Below, one piece after another: positions 1 through 8,280 of a DNA stretch of 64,000 bases (positions are counted from its first letter, which is position 1; each line of letters starts with the position of its first letter). Below the pieces are notes generated by a model. The model did no database searches, was not told the origin of the DNA, and saw nothing but the letters and a program-made list of their open reading frames with translations. Where the stretch lies: contig CAKRIZ010000002.1 of the NCBI GenBank assembly GCA_934351445.1, positions 1 through 64,000 of the forward strand, written 5' to 3'. Both the position numbers and the translations under genes were made by a program. Source of the DNA: an uncultured Eubacterium sp. (GTDB lineage: Bacteria > Bacillota > Clostridia > Lachnospirales > Lachnospiraceae).

Positions 1-96
1 AAAATCCATTTTCTTTTTATTGCCGGTCCATATTTTAAGATCAGTGCTGTCACAACATCCACACATCTCTCAAATGCTGCATTCTCTTTTGCATCA

Positions 97-306
97 TCAT
101 AATATTTCTTTCTCATTTATCCGCCCCTTTCTGTGCTTAAATTGCTTTGGCAGCCAATTATCGTTATCTGCTTTCAACAAGTCATACACATATATCTTAT
201 TCGGCTTTCCTAATCCCTGATGGCTTCGATAAATCAGATTATGTACCTCCAGTTCCTTCAGCATCTTGTTAATTTTCTTATTTCCCAGATGCAACAGCTT
301 CATCAT
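97..306 (-). pseudogene. RepA_N-like replication initiator fragment
   Basis: A 69-codon stretch reads as the end of a winged-helix domain of the kind found in RepA_N-type initiators of Firmicutes plasmids and conjugative elements; GLGKPNKIYVYDL is the recognisable segment. The frame stays open for about 45 bases beyond position 306 but has no start there and meets a stop, so the front of the gene is missing. I see no ribosome binding site. It is best read as debris of a mobile element beside the defence operon. The family assignment rests on remembered motif similarity and is moderate. Confidence 0.45.
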
Positions 307-379
307 TTCTTTGATTGTAAAAATGATAAATATATCTATGCTTAACAGAATCCTTCTTTTGATTCACCATATCATTTAA

Positions 380-634
380 CCTTTCGCCTTAATCTCTCCC
401 ACCAGCTCATGCACCGTCGTACACGGACACATCTCCGATCTGTATCAGGTAGACTACGATGGCGAATGGGGTGAAATATATTTTGACTTTGTGAACCGGA
501 CAACGGAAATCCGAAAACTTGCAGAATGGGATCGAATGATAAGTAAAGTATTCTCTAAAAAAGCAATTTGTTACATACAAACTCATCCCTTATTAGTCAA
601 CTTAAAAGAGATCGTAATTTCATTCTCTTTGTAA
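380..634 (+). pseudogene. Possible C-terminal gene fragment, unknown family
   Basis: An 84-codon open frame with no start codon and a stop upstream at 377. Its middle (about 425-545) has protein-like composition, rich in acidic and aromatic residues, e.g. DYDGEWGEIYFDFV; the ends look random. I do not recognise the family. It may be the remnant of a gene broken when the neighbouring island formed, or a chance frame. Confidence 0.25.
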
Positions 635-654
635 GAAAAATCACGAATTTTGCA

Positions 655-683
655 TTGAACAAATTCGTTCAAACGAATATAAT
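655..683 (+). promoter_or_regulatory. Promoter with overlapping palindromic operator
   Basis: TTGAAC (655-660), a 17-base spacer and TATAAT (678-683) form a good sigma-A promoter 40 bases before the HTH gene. TTGAAC-N6-GTTCAA (655-672) is a perfect inverted repeat covering the -35 element, and ATTCGT-TCAA-ACGAAT lies in the spacer. A repressor bound here would block RNA polymerase. The HTH protein encoded immediately downstream is the obvious candidate (inference). Confidence 0.7.
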
Positions 684-722
684 AGAAATGGTAATTGTTT
701 GCTTTTACTGGAGGTGGATTCA

Positions 723-911
723 ATGCTGAATGGCTATATTACAACGCAGGAAGCTGCGCAGAAATGGAACATAAGCGCCCGACAAGTCCAAATCCTTTGT
801 AAGAATAATCGTATAGAAGGCGCTGTACAGATCAATAGAATATGGCTGATACCTGCCAATGTCAGTAAACCCACGAACACCTATAAATATCAATCACAGC
901 ATAGTTTATAA
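723..911 (+). CDS. Small HTH DNA-binding protein, likely operon regulator
   Basis: A 62-residue protein beginning MLNGYITTQEAAQKW, which matches the helix-turn-helix_17/MerR-excisionase type fold: a turn of about 50 residues that recognises DNA, followed by a short polar tail. The start at 723 is chosen because GGAGGTGG sits just upstream; a TTG at 699 in the same frame lacks this. It is the first gene of the type I restriction operon and lies 40 bases after a promoter with a palindrome over its -35, so it probably controls the operon, perhaps by autorepression. An excisionase-like role is the alternative. Its DNA target is not shown directly. Confidence 0.75.
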   Translation: MLNGYITTQEAAQKWNISARQVQILCKNNRIEGAVQINRIWLIPANVSKPTNTYKYQSQHSL

Positions 912-950
912 ATTACAATCGCAGTCGCAAACAGAGGGAGGGCTGCTGTT

Positions 951-3479
951 TTGAAAAAGAAAGAAGCAAGTGCAAGAATTAAAATCAATCGTCTGTTAGA
1001 AGAAGCTGGCTGGAGTTTCTTTGACGATGAAAACGGACCTGCAAATATACAGCTGGAACCCAATGTCAAAATGTCCAAAGCTGATTTGACAGGCCTGGGC
1101 GAAAATTTTGATAAGGTGAAGAATGGCTTTGTGGATTTTCTGCTCCTCGATGATAAAAGTAAGCCTTTTATTGTGCTGGAAGCAAAAGCAGAGGATAAAG
1201 ATCCCCTGGTCGGCAAGGAACAGGCCAGAGAATATGCCAAGTCTTTTTATCTCAAGTATGTGATCCTCTCCAACGGAAATCAGCATTATTTCTGGAATAT
1301 TTACAAGGGAAATCCGCAGCTTATCACGGCTTTCCCCAGCTATGAAAGCATTCGGGAAAGCAAAGCCATGAACGCTGACCCAGCAAAACTATATTCTGAG
1401 GAAATTGGTGCGGATTATATTGCCGTAATCAAAAATCCTCGATATATGGAGGCACCCGAGTACATAAATCCCGAAACTCGTCAGCAATTTTTATATGATA
1501 ATGGACTGCGTTTTCTCCGTCAGTATCAGATCAATGCGTTGAAAGCTTTGCAGGAATCTGTGCGACGTGGAAATCAGAGATTTCTGTTTGAGATGGCAAC
1601 CGGTACAGGTAAGACTCTCACTTCTGCTGCCGTAATTCGTCTTTTCTTGCGCAGCGGAAATGCGAATCGGGTGCTTTTCCTGGTGGATAGAATCGAGCTT
1701 GAAAATCAGGCTAAGAAAAACTTCCAGAATTATCTTGTTCCTGACTATCACACAGTTATCTTCAAGGAGAACGTAGATGATTGGCGGAAAGCGGAGGTTG
1801 TCGTTTCCACCGTACAAACACTTATGTTCAACAATAAATACAAGCGTTTCTTTAAGCCTACCGACTTTTCACTTATCATTGCAGATGAGTGTCATCGTTC
1901 CATCAATGGAAACAGCCGTACCGTATTCGAATATTTTCTCGGCTATAAGCTGGGATTGACGGCTACGCCCAAAGACTATATCAAAAATATTGATGTAGAA
2001 AGGCTGAAAGCTACTGATCCACGGGCATGGGAAAAACGGCAACTTCTGGACAGCTATAAAACCTTTGGCTGTGAAAGTGGCGACCCAACATACCGCTATT
2101 CACTGTTGGATGGAGTTCGTGACGGCTATTTGATCAATCCTACAGTAGTGGACGCCAGAACTGATATTACGACAAAACTATTGGCAGATGAAGGTTATGC
2201 CGTGATTTCGCAAGGGGATGAAGCGGATGAAGAACAGGAAGAAACCTACTTTGCCCGTGACTTTGAAAAGAAGTTTTTCTCCGAAGAAACCAATAAGATG
2301 TTTGTCAAAACTTTTATGGACAATGCGCTCCGTGACCCGATTACCGGAGAAATTGGCAAAGGCATCATCTTCTGCGTAAGCCGCAAACATGCAGCAAAAA
2401 TCACACAGCTACTAAATGTGTATGCGGATATGATGTTCCCCGGCAAATACTGTTCAGATTTTGCTATGCAGATCACATCAGACGTTATGAACGCACAGAC
2501 CTATACAATCAACTTCCAGAACAATAATCTGAGCGGAACAACCAGTTTCCTGGAAGGGTATAAATCATCCAAGACCAGAATCTGTGTCACAGTGGGCATG
2601 ATGACAACCGGGTATGACTGCGAAGATTTGCTAAACATCGGGTTACTGCGCCCTATCTTCTCTCCCACAGACTTTATTCAGATTAAGGGCCGTGGTACAC
2701 GAAAACATGATTTCATCTTCAAAGAGCGAAACGGCGGTCAGGAAATCGTCCATAAGTACCCCAAGGAAACATTCAAACTGTTCGACTTCTTTGGGAACTG
2801 CGAATATTTTGAAGAAAAGTTTGATTATGATGAAGTCTTAAAGCTGCCCAGATTCCAAGGCAGTAGTGTGTCGCCTGGTACTCCACCTGTTGATCCCGAT
2901 GGGTATGAAAACTTTGCTCCTGACCCGCTGAAAACACTGGTGGAGACCAAAATCGGTGCTGAGGGCATGAAGATTGACCGGATGTACTTTGATAAATTCG
3001 AGGAGACTGTCAAAGAAGATCCAGTTGCGAGAGAACAGTATGAGCAAGGCAACTATCCCGCTGTCATCCGCTATATTGATGACCACATTATGAATCAGCC
3101 CAACGAGTATTACACCTGGGACAAGCTGCGGCGCTCCATTGGCAGTGATCGCCGCATCACGGCCCGGGAAATTCTGGACAAAATCTTTGGTGTCCTGCCC
3201 TTCTTTAAGAGCAAAAAGGAATTGGTAGAGGATGAATTTGAGGGATATGCCCTGACGCACAGTATTCCGTCAGAAAAGTATGCCGATGTAAAAGAGTTCT
3301 TTGCCACTTATGTAACGGACAAAGATGTGCGCAGAGCCATCGAAGACAGAAAATTCCAGCTGCTTGGAACGGACATCAGCACATACACCATGGCTGATCT
3401 GAAGCATTTGGGGCTGGATAGTATGCAAAGCGTGGTAGATTACGTTGCCGATAACGTCAATGTATCCCGCTTTATGTAG
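951..3479 (+). CDS. hsdR: Type I restriction endonuclease subunit R
   Basis: An 842-residue motor and nuclease subunit of a type I restriction-modification enzyme, which translocates DNA by ATP hydrolysis and cuts far from the recognition site. The N-terminal nuclease fold shows D62, E77 and K79 as the PD-(D/E)xK triad. A superfamily 2 helicase follows: Walker A MATGTGKT at 215-222, DECH at 312-315, TATP at 337-340, and motif VI QIKGRGTR near 580. The last 250 residues fit the EcoEI-type C-terminal domain that contacts the methylase. The start is TTG with AGAGGGAGGG upstream. No frameshift or lost motif is seen. It is followed 11 bases later by the modification gene. Confidence 0.95.
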   Translation: MKKKEASARIKINRLLEEAGWSFFDDENGPANIQLEPNVKMSKADLTGLGENFDKVKNGFVDFLLLDDKSKPFIVLEAKAEDKDPLVGKEQAREYAKSFYLKYVILSNGNQHYFWNIYKGNPQLITAFPSYESIRESKAMNADPAKLYSEEIGADYIAVIKNPRYMEAPEYINPETRQQFLYDNGLRFLRQYQINALKALQESVRRGNQRFLFEMATGTGKTLTSAAVIRLFLRSGNANRVLFLVDRIELENQAKKNFQNYLVPDYHTVIFKENVDDWRKAEVVVSTVQTLMFNNKYKRFFKPTDFSLIIADECHRSINGNSRTVFEYFLGYKLGLTATPKDYIKNIDVERLKATDPRAWEKRQLLDSYKTFGCESGDPTYRYSLLDGVRDGYLINPTVVDARTDITTKLLADEGYAVISQGDEADEEQEETYFARDFEKKFFSEETNKMFVKTFMDNALRDPITGEIGKGIIFCVSRKHAAKITQLLNVYADMMFPGKYCSDFAMQITSDVMNAQTYTINFQNNNLSGTTSFLEGYKSSKTRICVTVGMMTTGYDCEDLLNIGLLRPIFSPTDFIQIKGRGTRKHDFIFKERNGGQEIVHKYPKETFKLFDFFGNCEYFEEKFDYDEVLKLPRFQGSSVSPGTPPVDPDGYENFAPDPLKTLVETKIGAEGMKIDRMYFDKFEETVKEDPVAREQYEQGNYPAVIRYIDDHIMNQPNEYYTWDKLRRSIGSDRRITAREILDKIFGVLPFFKSKKELVEDEFEGYALTHSIPSEKYADVKEFFATYVTDKDVRRAIEDRKFQLLGTDISTYTMADLKHLGLDSMQSVVDYVADNVNVSRFM

Positions 3480-3490
3480 GAGGAAAGAAA

Positions 3491-6001
3491 ATGTTGACAT
3501 TTGACGTAAAGCGCAAGATCAATACGCTGCGTGATATTTTGGTGGGCAAGGTGCCCGATCCTAAGGCGCAAGTTGAACAGATCACTATTGCGCTCATTTA
3601 TAAATTCATGGATGACATGGATATAGAAGGTTTGGAATTTGGCGGCACCCGCCAGTTCTTTTCGGGTGAATATGAAAAGTATGCCTGGACAGAAATCATG
3701 AAACCGGAAAACAGCGGCCAGCAAAGGGCTTTACTCTATGCGGAAGGCATTGAAAAAATGGCTACAAACCCCAACCTTCCCCAGCTGTTCCGGGATATTT
3801 TTCGTGGAGCATATATCCCTTATCGGGACCCAGATACCTTGAATATGTTCTTGAAAGAAGTCAGCGACTTCTCTTATGACAACAGCGAGGATTTGGGCAA
3901 TGCCTTTGAATATCTGCTGTCCATCATGGGCAGCCAGGGGGACGCCGGTCAGTTCCGCACACCCCGACACATCATCGACATGATGGTGCAAATCGTAGAT
4001 CCAAAGAAGAACGAGACTATTCTGGACCCTGCCTGTGGTACAGCCGGTTTCTTAATTAGCGCCTATCGTCACATTTTGGCACAGAACAAGGATGAGGACG
4101 GTAAAAGCACGCTGACCGCTGATGACCGCAAGCGTTTGACGGAAAACTTTGCTGGGTACGATATTTCTCCCGATATGGTGCGCTTGTCTCGGGTAAATAT
4201 GTACCTTCACCACTTTACAAAACCTAAAATCAGCGAATACGACACCTTAACCAGCGAAGAAAAATGGGATGACTGTTATGACGTCATTTTTGCAAATCCG
4301 CCTTTCATGACGCCAAAGGGCGGAATTATGCCCCACAGCCGCTATCGGGTAAAAGCTAAGCGCTCCGAAGTACTGTTTGTGGACTATATTGCCGAGCATC
4401 TGAATCCAACAGGCCGGGCAGCAATCATCGTTCCGGAGGGCATCGTGTTCCAATCAGCCAATGCTTACAAGGAACTTCGGAAATATCTGGTGGATGATGG
4501 TTTGCTATATGCGGTAATTTCACTGCCTGCCGGTGTCTTTAACCCGTACAGTGGTGTTAAAACCAGTATTTTGCTCATTGACAAGTCTTTTGCCAGATTG
4601 AAAGATGAAATTCTTTTTGTAAAACTGAATAATGACGGATTTGATCTGGGAGCGCAGCGCCGAGAAATAGAGGGTAGCGAAATCTCGGAAATCATTCGCA
4701 TTGTCCAAAAATACCATGCTGATCTCGACCCGCAAATAGCAGATGACGAAATTCTCCAGCATCCGCTTGTAACCATTGCTCCAAAAGAACAGATAGCCGA
4801 ACAAGATTATGTCTTGGTTGGAGAACGCTATTTATCCAACAGTATGCCTGAAGGAAAATATAAAATGGTTTCTTTGGGAGATAAATCATTGTTTCGAGTG
4901 GAGTCTGGTGGTACCCCCTCTTCTAATATTCCAGAATATTGGGATGGAAATATTCGTTGGGCAACTTTGGTTGATTTGCCGGCTGCAAACTTAATTACTG
5001 AACTGAAAGATACAGAACGCACAATCAGTCCGTTAGGACTGGAAAAATCCAGTGCCAAGTTACTTCCTTCCGGTACAGTGTTAGTATCGACCAGGGCAAC
5101 GATTGGTCGAGTAGCTATTGCAGAATGCGAAACAGCGACAAATCAAGGATTCAAAAATATTATAGTTATTGATGATACCAAGGTTTCAAACAGATTTGTG
5201 GCCTATATGATGACAGCTCTCGCTGATAGAATGGTATCTTTGGCATCTGGCGGAACATTTAAGGAGATTTCAAAAAGTAATTTTCTTACTTTAAGTATTC
5301 CATTGCCGCCTTTAGAAAAACAAGAGCAAATTGTTGCTGAACTTGATAGTCATCAAAAAATCATTGACGGTGCTCGGCAAGTTGTAGAAAACTACAAACC
5401 GACTATTCAAAATAACTCCCATTGGGAAACGGTACGGCTGGGGGATATCTGTGAGCTAAACCCCAGAAAATCCGAAGTTAAAGATTTTGAGGGGAATGTT
5501 TCGTTTGTTCCCATGGCTATGGTAAGCGAAACAGATATGTATTTCTCGGTTCAGGAACAGAAGCCCTTGAAAGAAGTTTATACCGGATATACATATTTCA
5601 GGGATGATGATGTATTGCTGGCTAAAGTGACGCCCTGTTTTGAAAACGGGAAGTCTGGATTAGCAAAAAAATTGGAAAATGGTATTGGATTTGGTTCCAG
5701 TGAGTTCTTTGTTCTTCGAGCAACTCCTGAAAAAGTTCTTCCGGAATACATTTACTACATCATTAACAGCAATCGGTTTATTTCCGAGGGTACCCCCAAA
5801 ATGACCGGCACCGGAGGTCTACGAAGGCTGACAAAGGATTTTGTCCTCAATTACCCGGTGTCCCTTCCTCCTTTGGATGAGCAGAGAAAGATTGTCAATC
5901 AGACGGAAGAAGAAATCGCTATTGTGGAGCAAAATAAGCGCCTGATTGAAATTTTCGAGAAAAAGATTAATGACAAAATTTCGGAAGTCTGGGGTGAGTG
6001 A
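3491..6001 (+). CDS. Fused type I modification/specificity protein (HsdM-HsdS)
   Basis: An 836-residue protein combining two normally separate subunits. Residues about 1-440 are an N6-adenine methylase: HsdM N-terminal helical domain, SAM motif DPACGTAGF near 180, and catalytic NPPF near 270. Residues about 456-640 and 643-836 are two target recognition domains, each ending in a PLPPLEKQEQI- or SLPPLDEQRKI-type segment and a helix, the layout of a complete HsdS for a bipartite site. TAGGAGGAAAG precedes the ATG. No separate hsdS is present, so this gene must supply both methylation and specificity for the HsdR upstream. MS fusions are known but uncommon among type I systems. The frame is continuous. 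Confidence 0.93.
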   Translation: MLTFDVKRKINTLRDILVGKVPDPKAQVEQITIALIYKFMDDMDIEGLEFGGTRQFFSGEYEKYAWTEIMKPENSGQQRALLYAEGIEKMATNPNLPQLFRDIFRGAYIPYRDPDTLNMFLKEVSDFSYDNSEDLGNAFEYLLSIMGSQGDAGQFRTPRHIIDMMVQIVDPKKNETILDPACGTAGFLISAYRHILAQNKDEDGKSTLTADDRKRLTENFAGYDISPDMVRLSRVNMYLHHFTKPKISEYDTLTSEEKWDDCYDVIFANPPFMTPKGGIMPHSRYRVKAKRSEVLFVDYIAEHLNPTGRAAIIVPEGIVFQSANAYKELRKYLVDDGLLYAVISLPAGVFNPYSGVKTSILLIDKSFARLKDEILFVKLNNDGFDLGAQRREIEGSEISEIIRIVQKYHADLDPQIADDEILQHPLVTIAPKEQIAEQDYVLVGERYLSNSMPEGKYKMVSLGDKSLFRVESGGTPSSNIPEYWDGNIRWATLVDLPAANLITELKDTERTISPLGLEKSSAKLLPSGTVLVSTRATIGRVAIAECETATNQGFKNIIVIDDTKVSNRFVAYMMTALADRMVSLASGGTFKEISKSNFLTLSIPLPPLEKQEQIVAELDSHQKIIDGARQVVENYKPTIQNNSHWETVRLGDICELNPRKSEVKDFEGNVSFVPMAMVSETDMYFSVQEQKPLKEVYTGYTYFRDDDVLLAKVTPCFENGKSGLAKKLENGIGFGSSEFFVLRATPEKVLPEYIYYIINSNRFISEGTPKMTGTGGLRRLTKDFVLNYPVSLPPLDEQRKIVNQTEEEIAIVEQNKRLIEIFEKKINDKISEVWGE

Positions 6002-6002
6002 T

Positions 6003-6893
6003 ATGGAAGAATATATCCAAAAGCTTCTGTATTATTTACCGATAGATTTTGGGGATACAGAAAATAACGAGTACAAAACTTATTTAGTCCGTGCTTGCTG
6101 TGAAAACTATACCAATGAAAAGTTTCAGTTCTCCCTCATGGCGTTTCACATGCTTTTTATGGCGTTTTTGTATAAGGAGTTTTGGACTTTAAAAACATAC
6201 AGCCATGAGCGAGTTGAAAGACTGTGCAGAGCTAATGGACAATTTGAATCAGTGGAAAATGTTTTTGATTCTTCCATTATTCCTGAGCAAACCTTCATTG
6301 ACGGTTATTTAGGCGTCTTTTCTTGGCACGCAAACAAGCGAAGCGAAGTAAAGGAATTCGTCGATAAAAGAGATCGTTGTGCGCATAATAGTGGATTCAT
6401 TCAATATGACCAAGAGGCCGTTGGAAAGTATTTTGATGATGTCTTGAAGAATATTGAAAAAATAGCATTAGCAAACGCCGAGAATATTCAGTCCACTTTT
6501 AAAAGTTCAATTATGCGTTATATTAACAGTCCTGCCTTCCAAACAACTTCTATGGGAGATTTTATACAGCGTGAACTTGCCGACAAAAAATATTCATACC
6601 GAGATATCTGCGCCTTTTTAACGCTTGATATTCCCGACTTGCCGCTTAGCAAAAAAATTGCATACCTATTTGCCATGATCTATTTTCAGGAAAAGTGCAA
6701 GCAGGATAATTTTCAAGAATATATAGGCGAAGACTGTGACTACGTACAGCAACTGTCAAATCTTCTTTCAGAGTTATCCACTGAGGAGCAAGAACAGGTA
6801 AGGATTCAAGTAGGATATGAAGTCGAATTTTTAGAGGGACAAGGATTCGATCTGAATGAAATTTCAAATACTTTACCTGCCGAAAACGAATAA
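6003..6893 (+). CDS. Candidate HEPN-domain protein of the R-M operon
   Basis: A 296-residue mostly helical protein starting one base after the modification gene stop; GGGGTGAG before the ATG at 6003 sets this start rather than an in-frame codon at 5946. Residues R123-D-R-C-A-H128 form the R-x4-H signature, with a polar second residue, typical of HEPN ribonucleases. The surrounding helices (about 30-165) fit that fold. HEPN proteins in defence loci act as toxins or RNases, for example the anticodon nucleases RloC and PrrC linked to type I systems. The C-terminal half is unassigned. Tight coupling to HsdMS suggests a backup abortive effector or a partner. The HEPN call rests on a short motif and needs a profile search. 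Confidence 0.6.
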   Translation: MEEYIQKLLYYLPIDFGDTENNEYKTYLVRACCENYTNEKFQFSLMAFHMLFMAFLYKEFWTLKTYSHERVERLCRANGQFESVENVFDSSIIPEQTFIDGYLGVFSWHANKRSEVKEFVDKRDRCAHNSGFIQYDQEAVGKYFDDVLKNIEKIALANAENIQSTFKSSIMRYINSPAFQTTSMGDFIQRELADKKYSYRDICAFLTLDIPDLPLSKKIAYLFAMIYFQEKCKQDNFQEYIGEDCDYVQQLSNLLSELSTEEQEQVRIQVGYEVEFLEGQGFDLNEISNTLPAENE

Positions 6894-6929
6894 CTCAAAC
6901 GAAGTCAATTTTAGAAAGAGGGTGTTTCT

Positions 6930-7976
6930 TTGGAAGTAGAAGAACGAAAAACAGCTATGAGCCACGATGAAATGCAGGATTATTGGGAAACGCTGTGTTC
7001 ATTTACAGGCGAAGACATACCAAATGAAGTTAATCAACTGATGGCGAAAATTCGCTATCCAAGATTTTTGTATAAGTATCGTGCGGTGAATAACAATAAT
7101 CTTGATGCTTTACGTTCTAATAAACTATTCTTCGCTAAAGCCAGCAGTTATGATGATCCGTTCGACACCTTTTTACATATTGATGTGGAGAAGATTCGTC
7201 AGGAATTTGATAGCAATTATAGCTCCCCTGAAGCATTAGCAGCGTTGGCAAACGGGATGAAAGAAACTTTTCAAAATCAGCCTGGCGTTCCGCAAGAGTT
7301 TATTCAACAAGTAACAAATGTCGAAGGATTAAAGCAGTTATTTGCAAATGGAATAACAAAACAATTTTTATCTTATGTACTAACTTTGCGCTCAAAAATA
7401 CAAGACGAGATTCTGTCCATCTGCTTTTCTGAAAACGGGTTTAATGAAACTCTGTGGCTAAAATATGCCGATATGCACAAGGGTTTTTGTCTTATGTATG
7501 ACCTTAGTGATGCGGACAGTTCGCATTGTGGAAAATTGGACAAGTGCGTAAATTGTGGCGTCTATAAATATGGAACACGAATTTATCCGGTATATTATTC
7601 TAACACTCCACATGATGCAACCAATTTTGCAAAGTTTGTTATGGGGCAGGATATGATACAGCAGTTACATGTACCTTTGCCGAATTTTATGCAAGAAGAA
7701 TTGAAACCTCTTCCTTGGGAAGTCGAGCGGAATAGTTTGATTAAAAAGGAATGCCACAAATATGATGAAGAATGGCGGATGCTTGCTAATTGCAAAATGA
7801 ATCTCCCCGCAATGATAGAGTGTGTTCCGGCTGGAGTCATTATTGGATTGAGAACACCTCCAGTAGATAAAAATCTGATTATTTCCATGGCCAAAGAAGC
7901 CGGGGTCAAAAATATCTATCAATCCTACATCGATGAAAAAAACAGGTTGAACGCATATCTGCTCAAGGATGTATAA
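6930..7976 (+). CDS. DUF2971 family protein
   Basis: A 348-residue protein with the hallmarks of DUF2971: LYKYRAVNNNNLDAL and LFFAKASSYDDPFD near the front, ILSICFSENGFNETLWLKY and KGFCLMYDL in the middle, and KYDEEWRM late. The family is frequent in defence islands and near toxin-like genes, but its chemistry is not established to my knowledge. TTG at 6930 with AGAGGGTG upstream is preferred; ATG at 6957 is the alternative. It lies 36 bases after the HEPN candidate and is the last gene before a terminator, so it belongs to the same operon. A short Cys segment (about 204-209, KCVNCG) may bind metal. Confidence 0.75.
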   Translation: MEVEERKTAMSHDEMQDYWETLCSFTGEDIPNEVNQLMAKIRYPRFLYKYRAVNNNNLDALRSNKLFFAKASSYDDPFDTFLHIDVEKIRQEFDSNYSSPEALAALANGMKETFQNQPGVPQEFIQQVTNVEGLKQLFANGITKQFLSYVLTLRSKIQDEILSICFSENGFNETLWLKYADMHKGFCLMYDLSDADSSHCGKLDKCVNCGVYKYGTRIYPVYYSNTPHDATNFAKFVMGQDMIQQLHVPLPNFMQEELKPLPWEVERNSLIKKECHKYDEEWRMLANCKMNLPAMIECVPAGVIIGLRTPPVDKNLIISMAKEAGVKNIYQSYIDEKNRLNAYLLKDV

Positions 7977-7991
7977 GAGTCTGGATAATGC

Positions 7992-8033
7992 AAAACACGG
8001 ATGATCGCCCAGCGGCAAATCATCCGTGTTTTT
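7992..8033. terminator. Bidirectional intrinsic terminator
   Basis: A stem of about 13 base pairs, AACACGGATGAT paired with ATCATCCGTGTT around a 13-base loop, has T-runs on both strands. It ends the plus-strand defence operon and could also end the minus-strand rlmD operon arriving from the right. Confidence 0.85.
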
Positions 8034-8037
8034 GTTA

Positions 8038-8280
8038 TCAAATCATTTGAAAATGTCTCAGTGCGCCCATAATCACCGCTTCCTTTTCCGGCGGACACTT
8101 TGGCACTTTCAGGTTTTCGGATTTGGACAGGTTATAATTCTGACCAACCTCTAATCCGCACTTTCTTTTGACTTGGGAGATATACAGGCTGGATACTTTC
8201 AAATGGTGCTTATCCCAGACGTATGCCTTGATTTCCTCATAGGTGGCCTTTGTCTCAGCAGTTGTGGCGTCCAGCTCATC
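8038..8280 (-). pseudogene. Stranded C-terminal extension of rlmD behind an in-frame TAG
   Basis: Directly after the rlmD stop (TAG at 8281-8283) the same frame runs on for 80 sense codons to a TGA at 8038-8040. The encoded segment is clearly protein-like: ATYEEIKAYVWDKH, LKVSSLYISQVKRK, then CPPEKEAVIMGALRHF near the end. I recall similar tails of about 80 residues on RumA-like methyltransferases of related gut Clostridia (recollection, not a search). The TAG therefore appears to cut a longer gene; suppression is possible but unproven. Confidence 0.65.
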
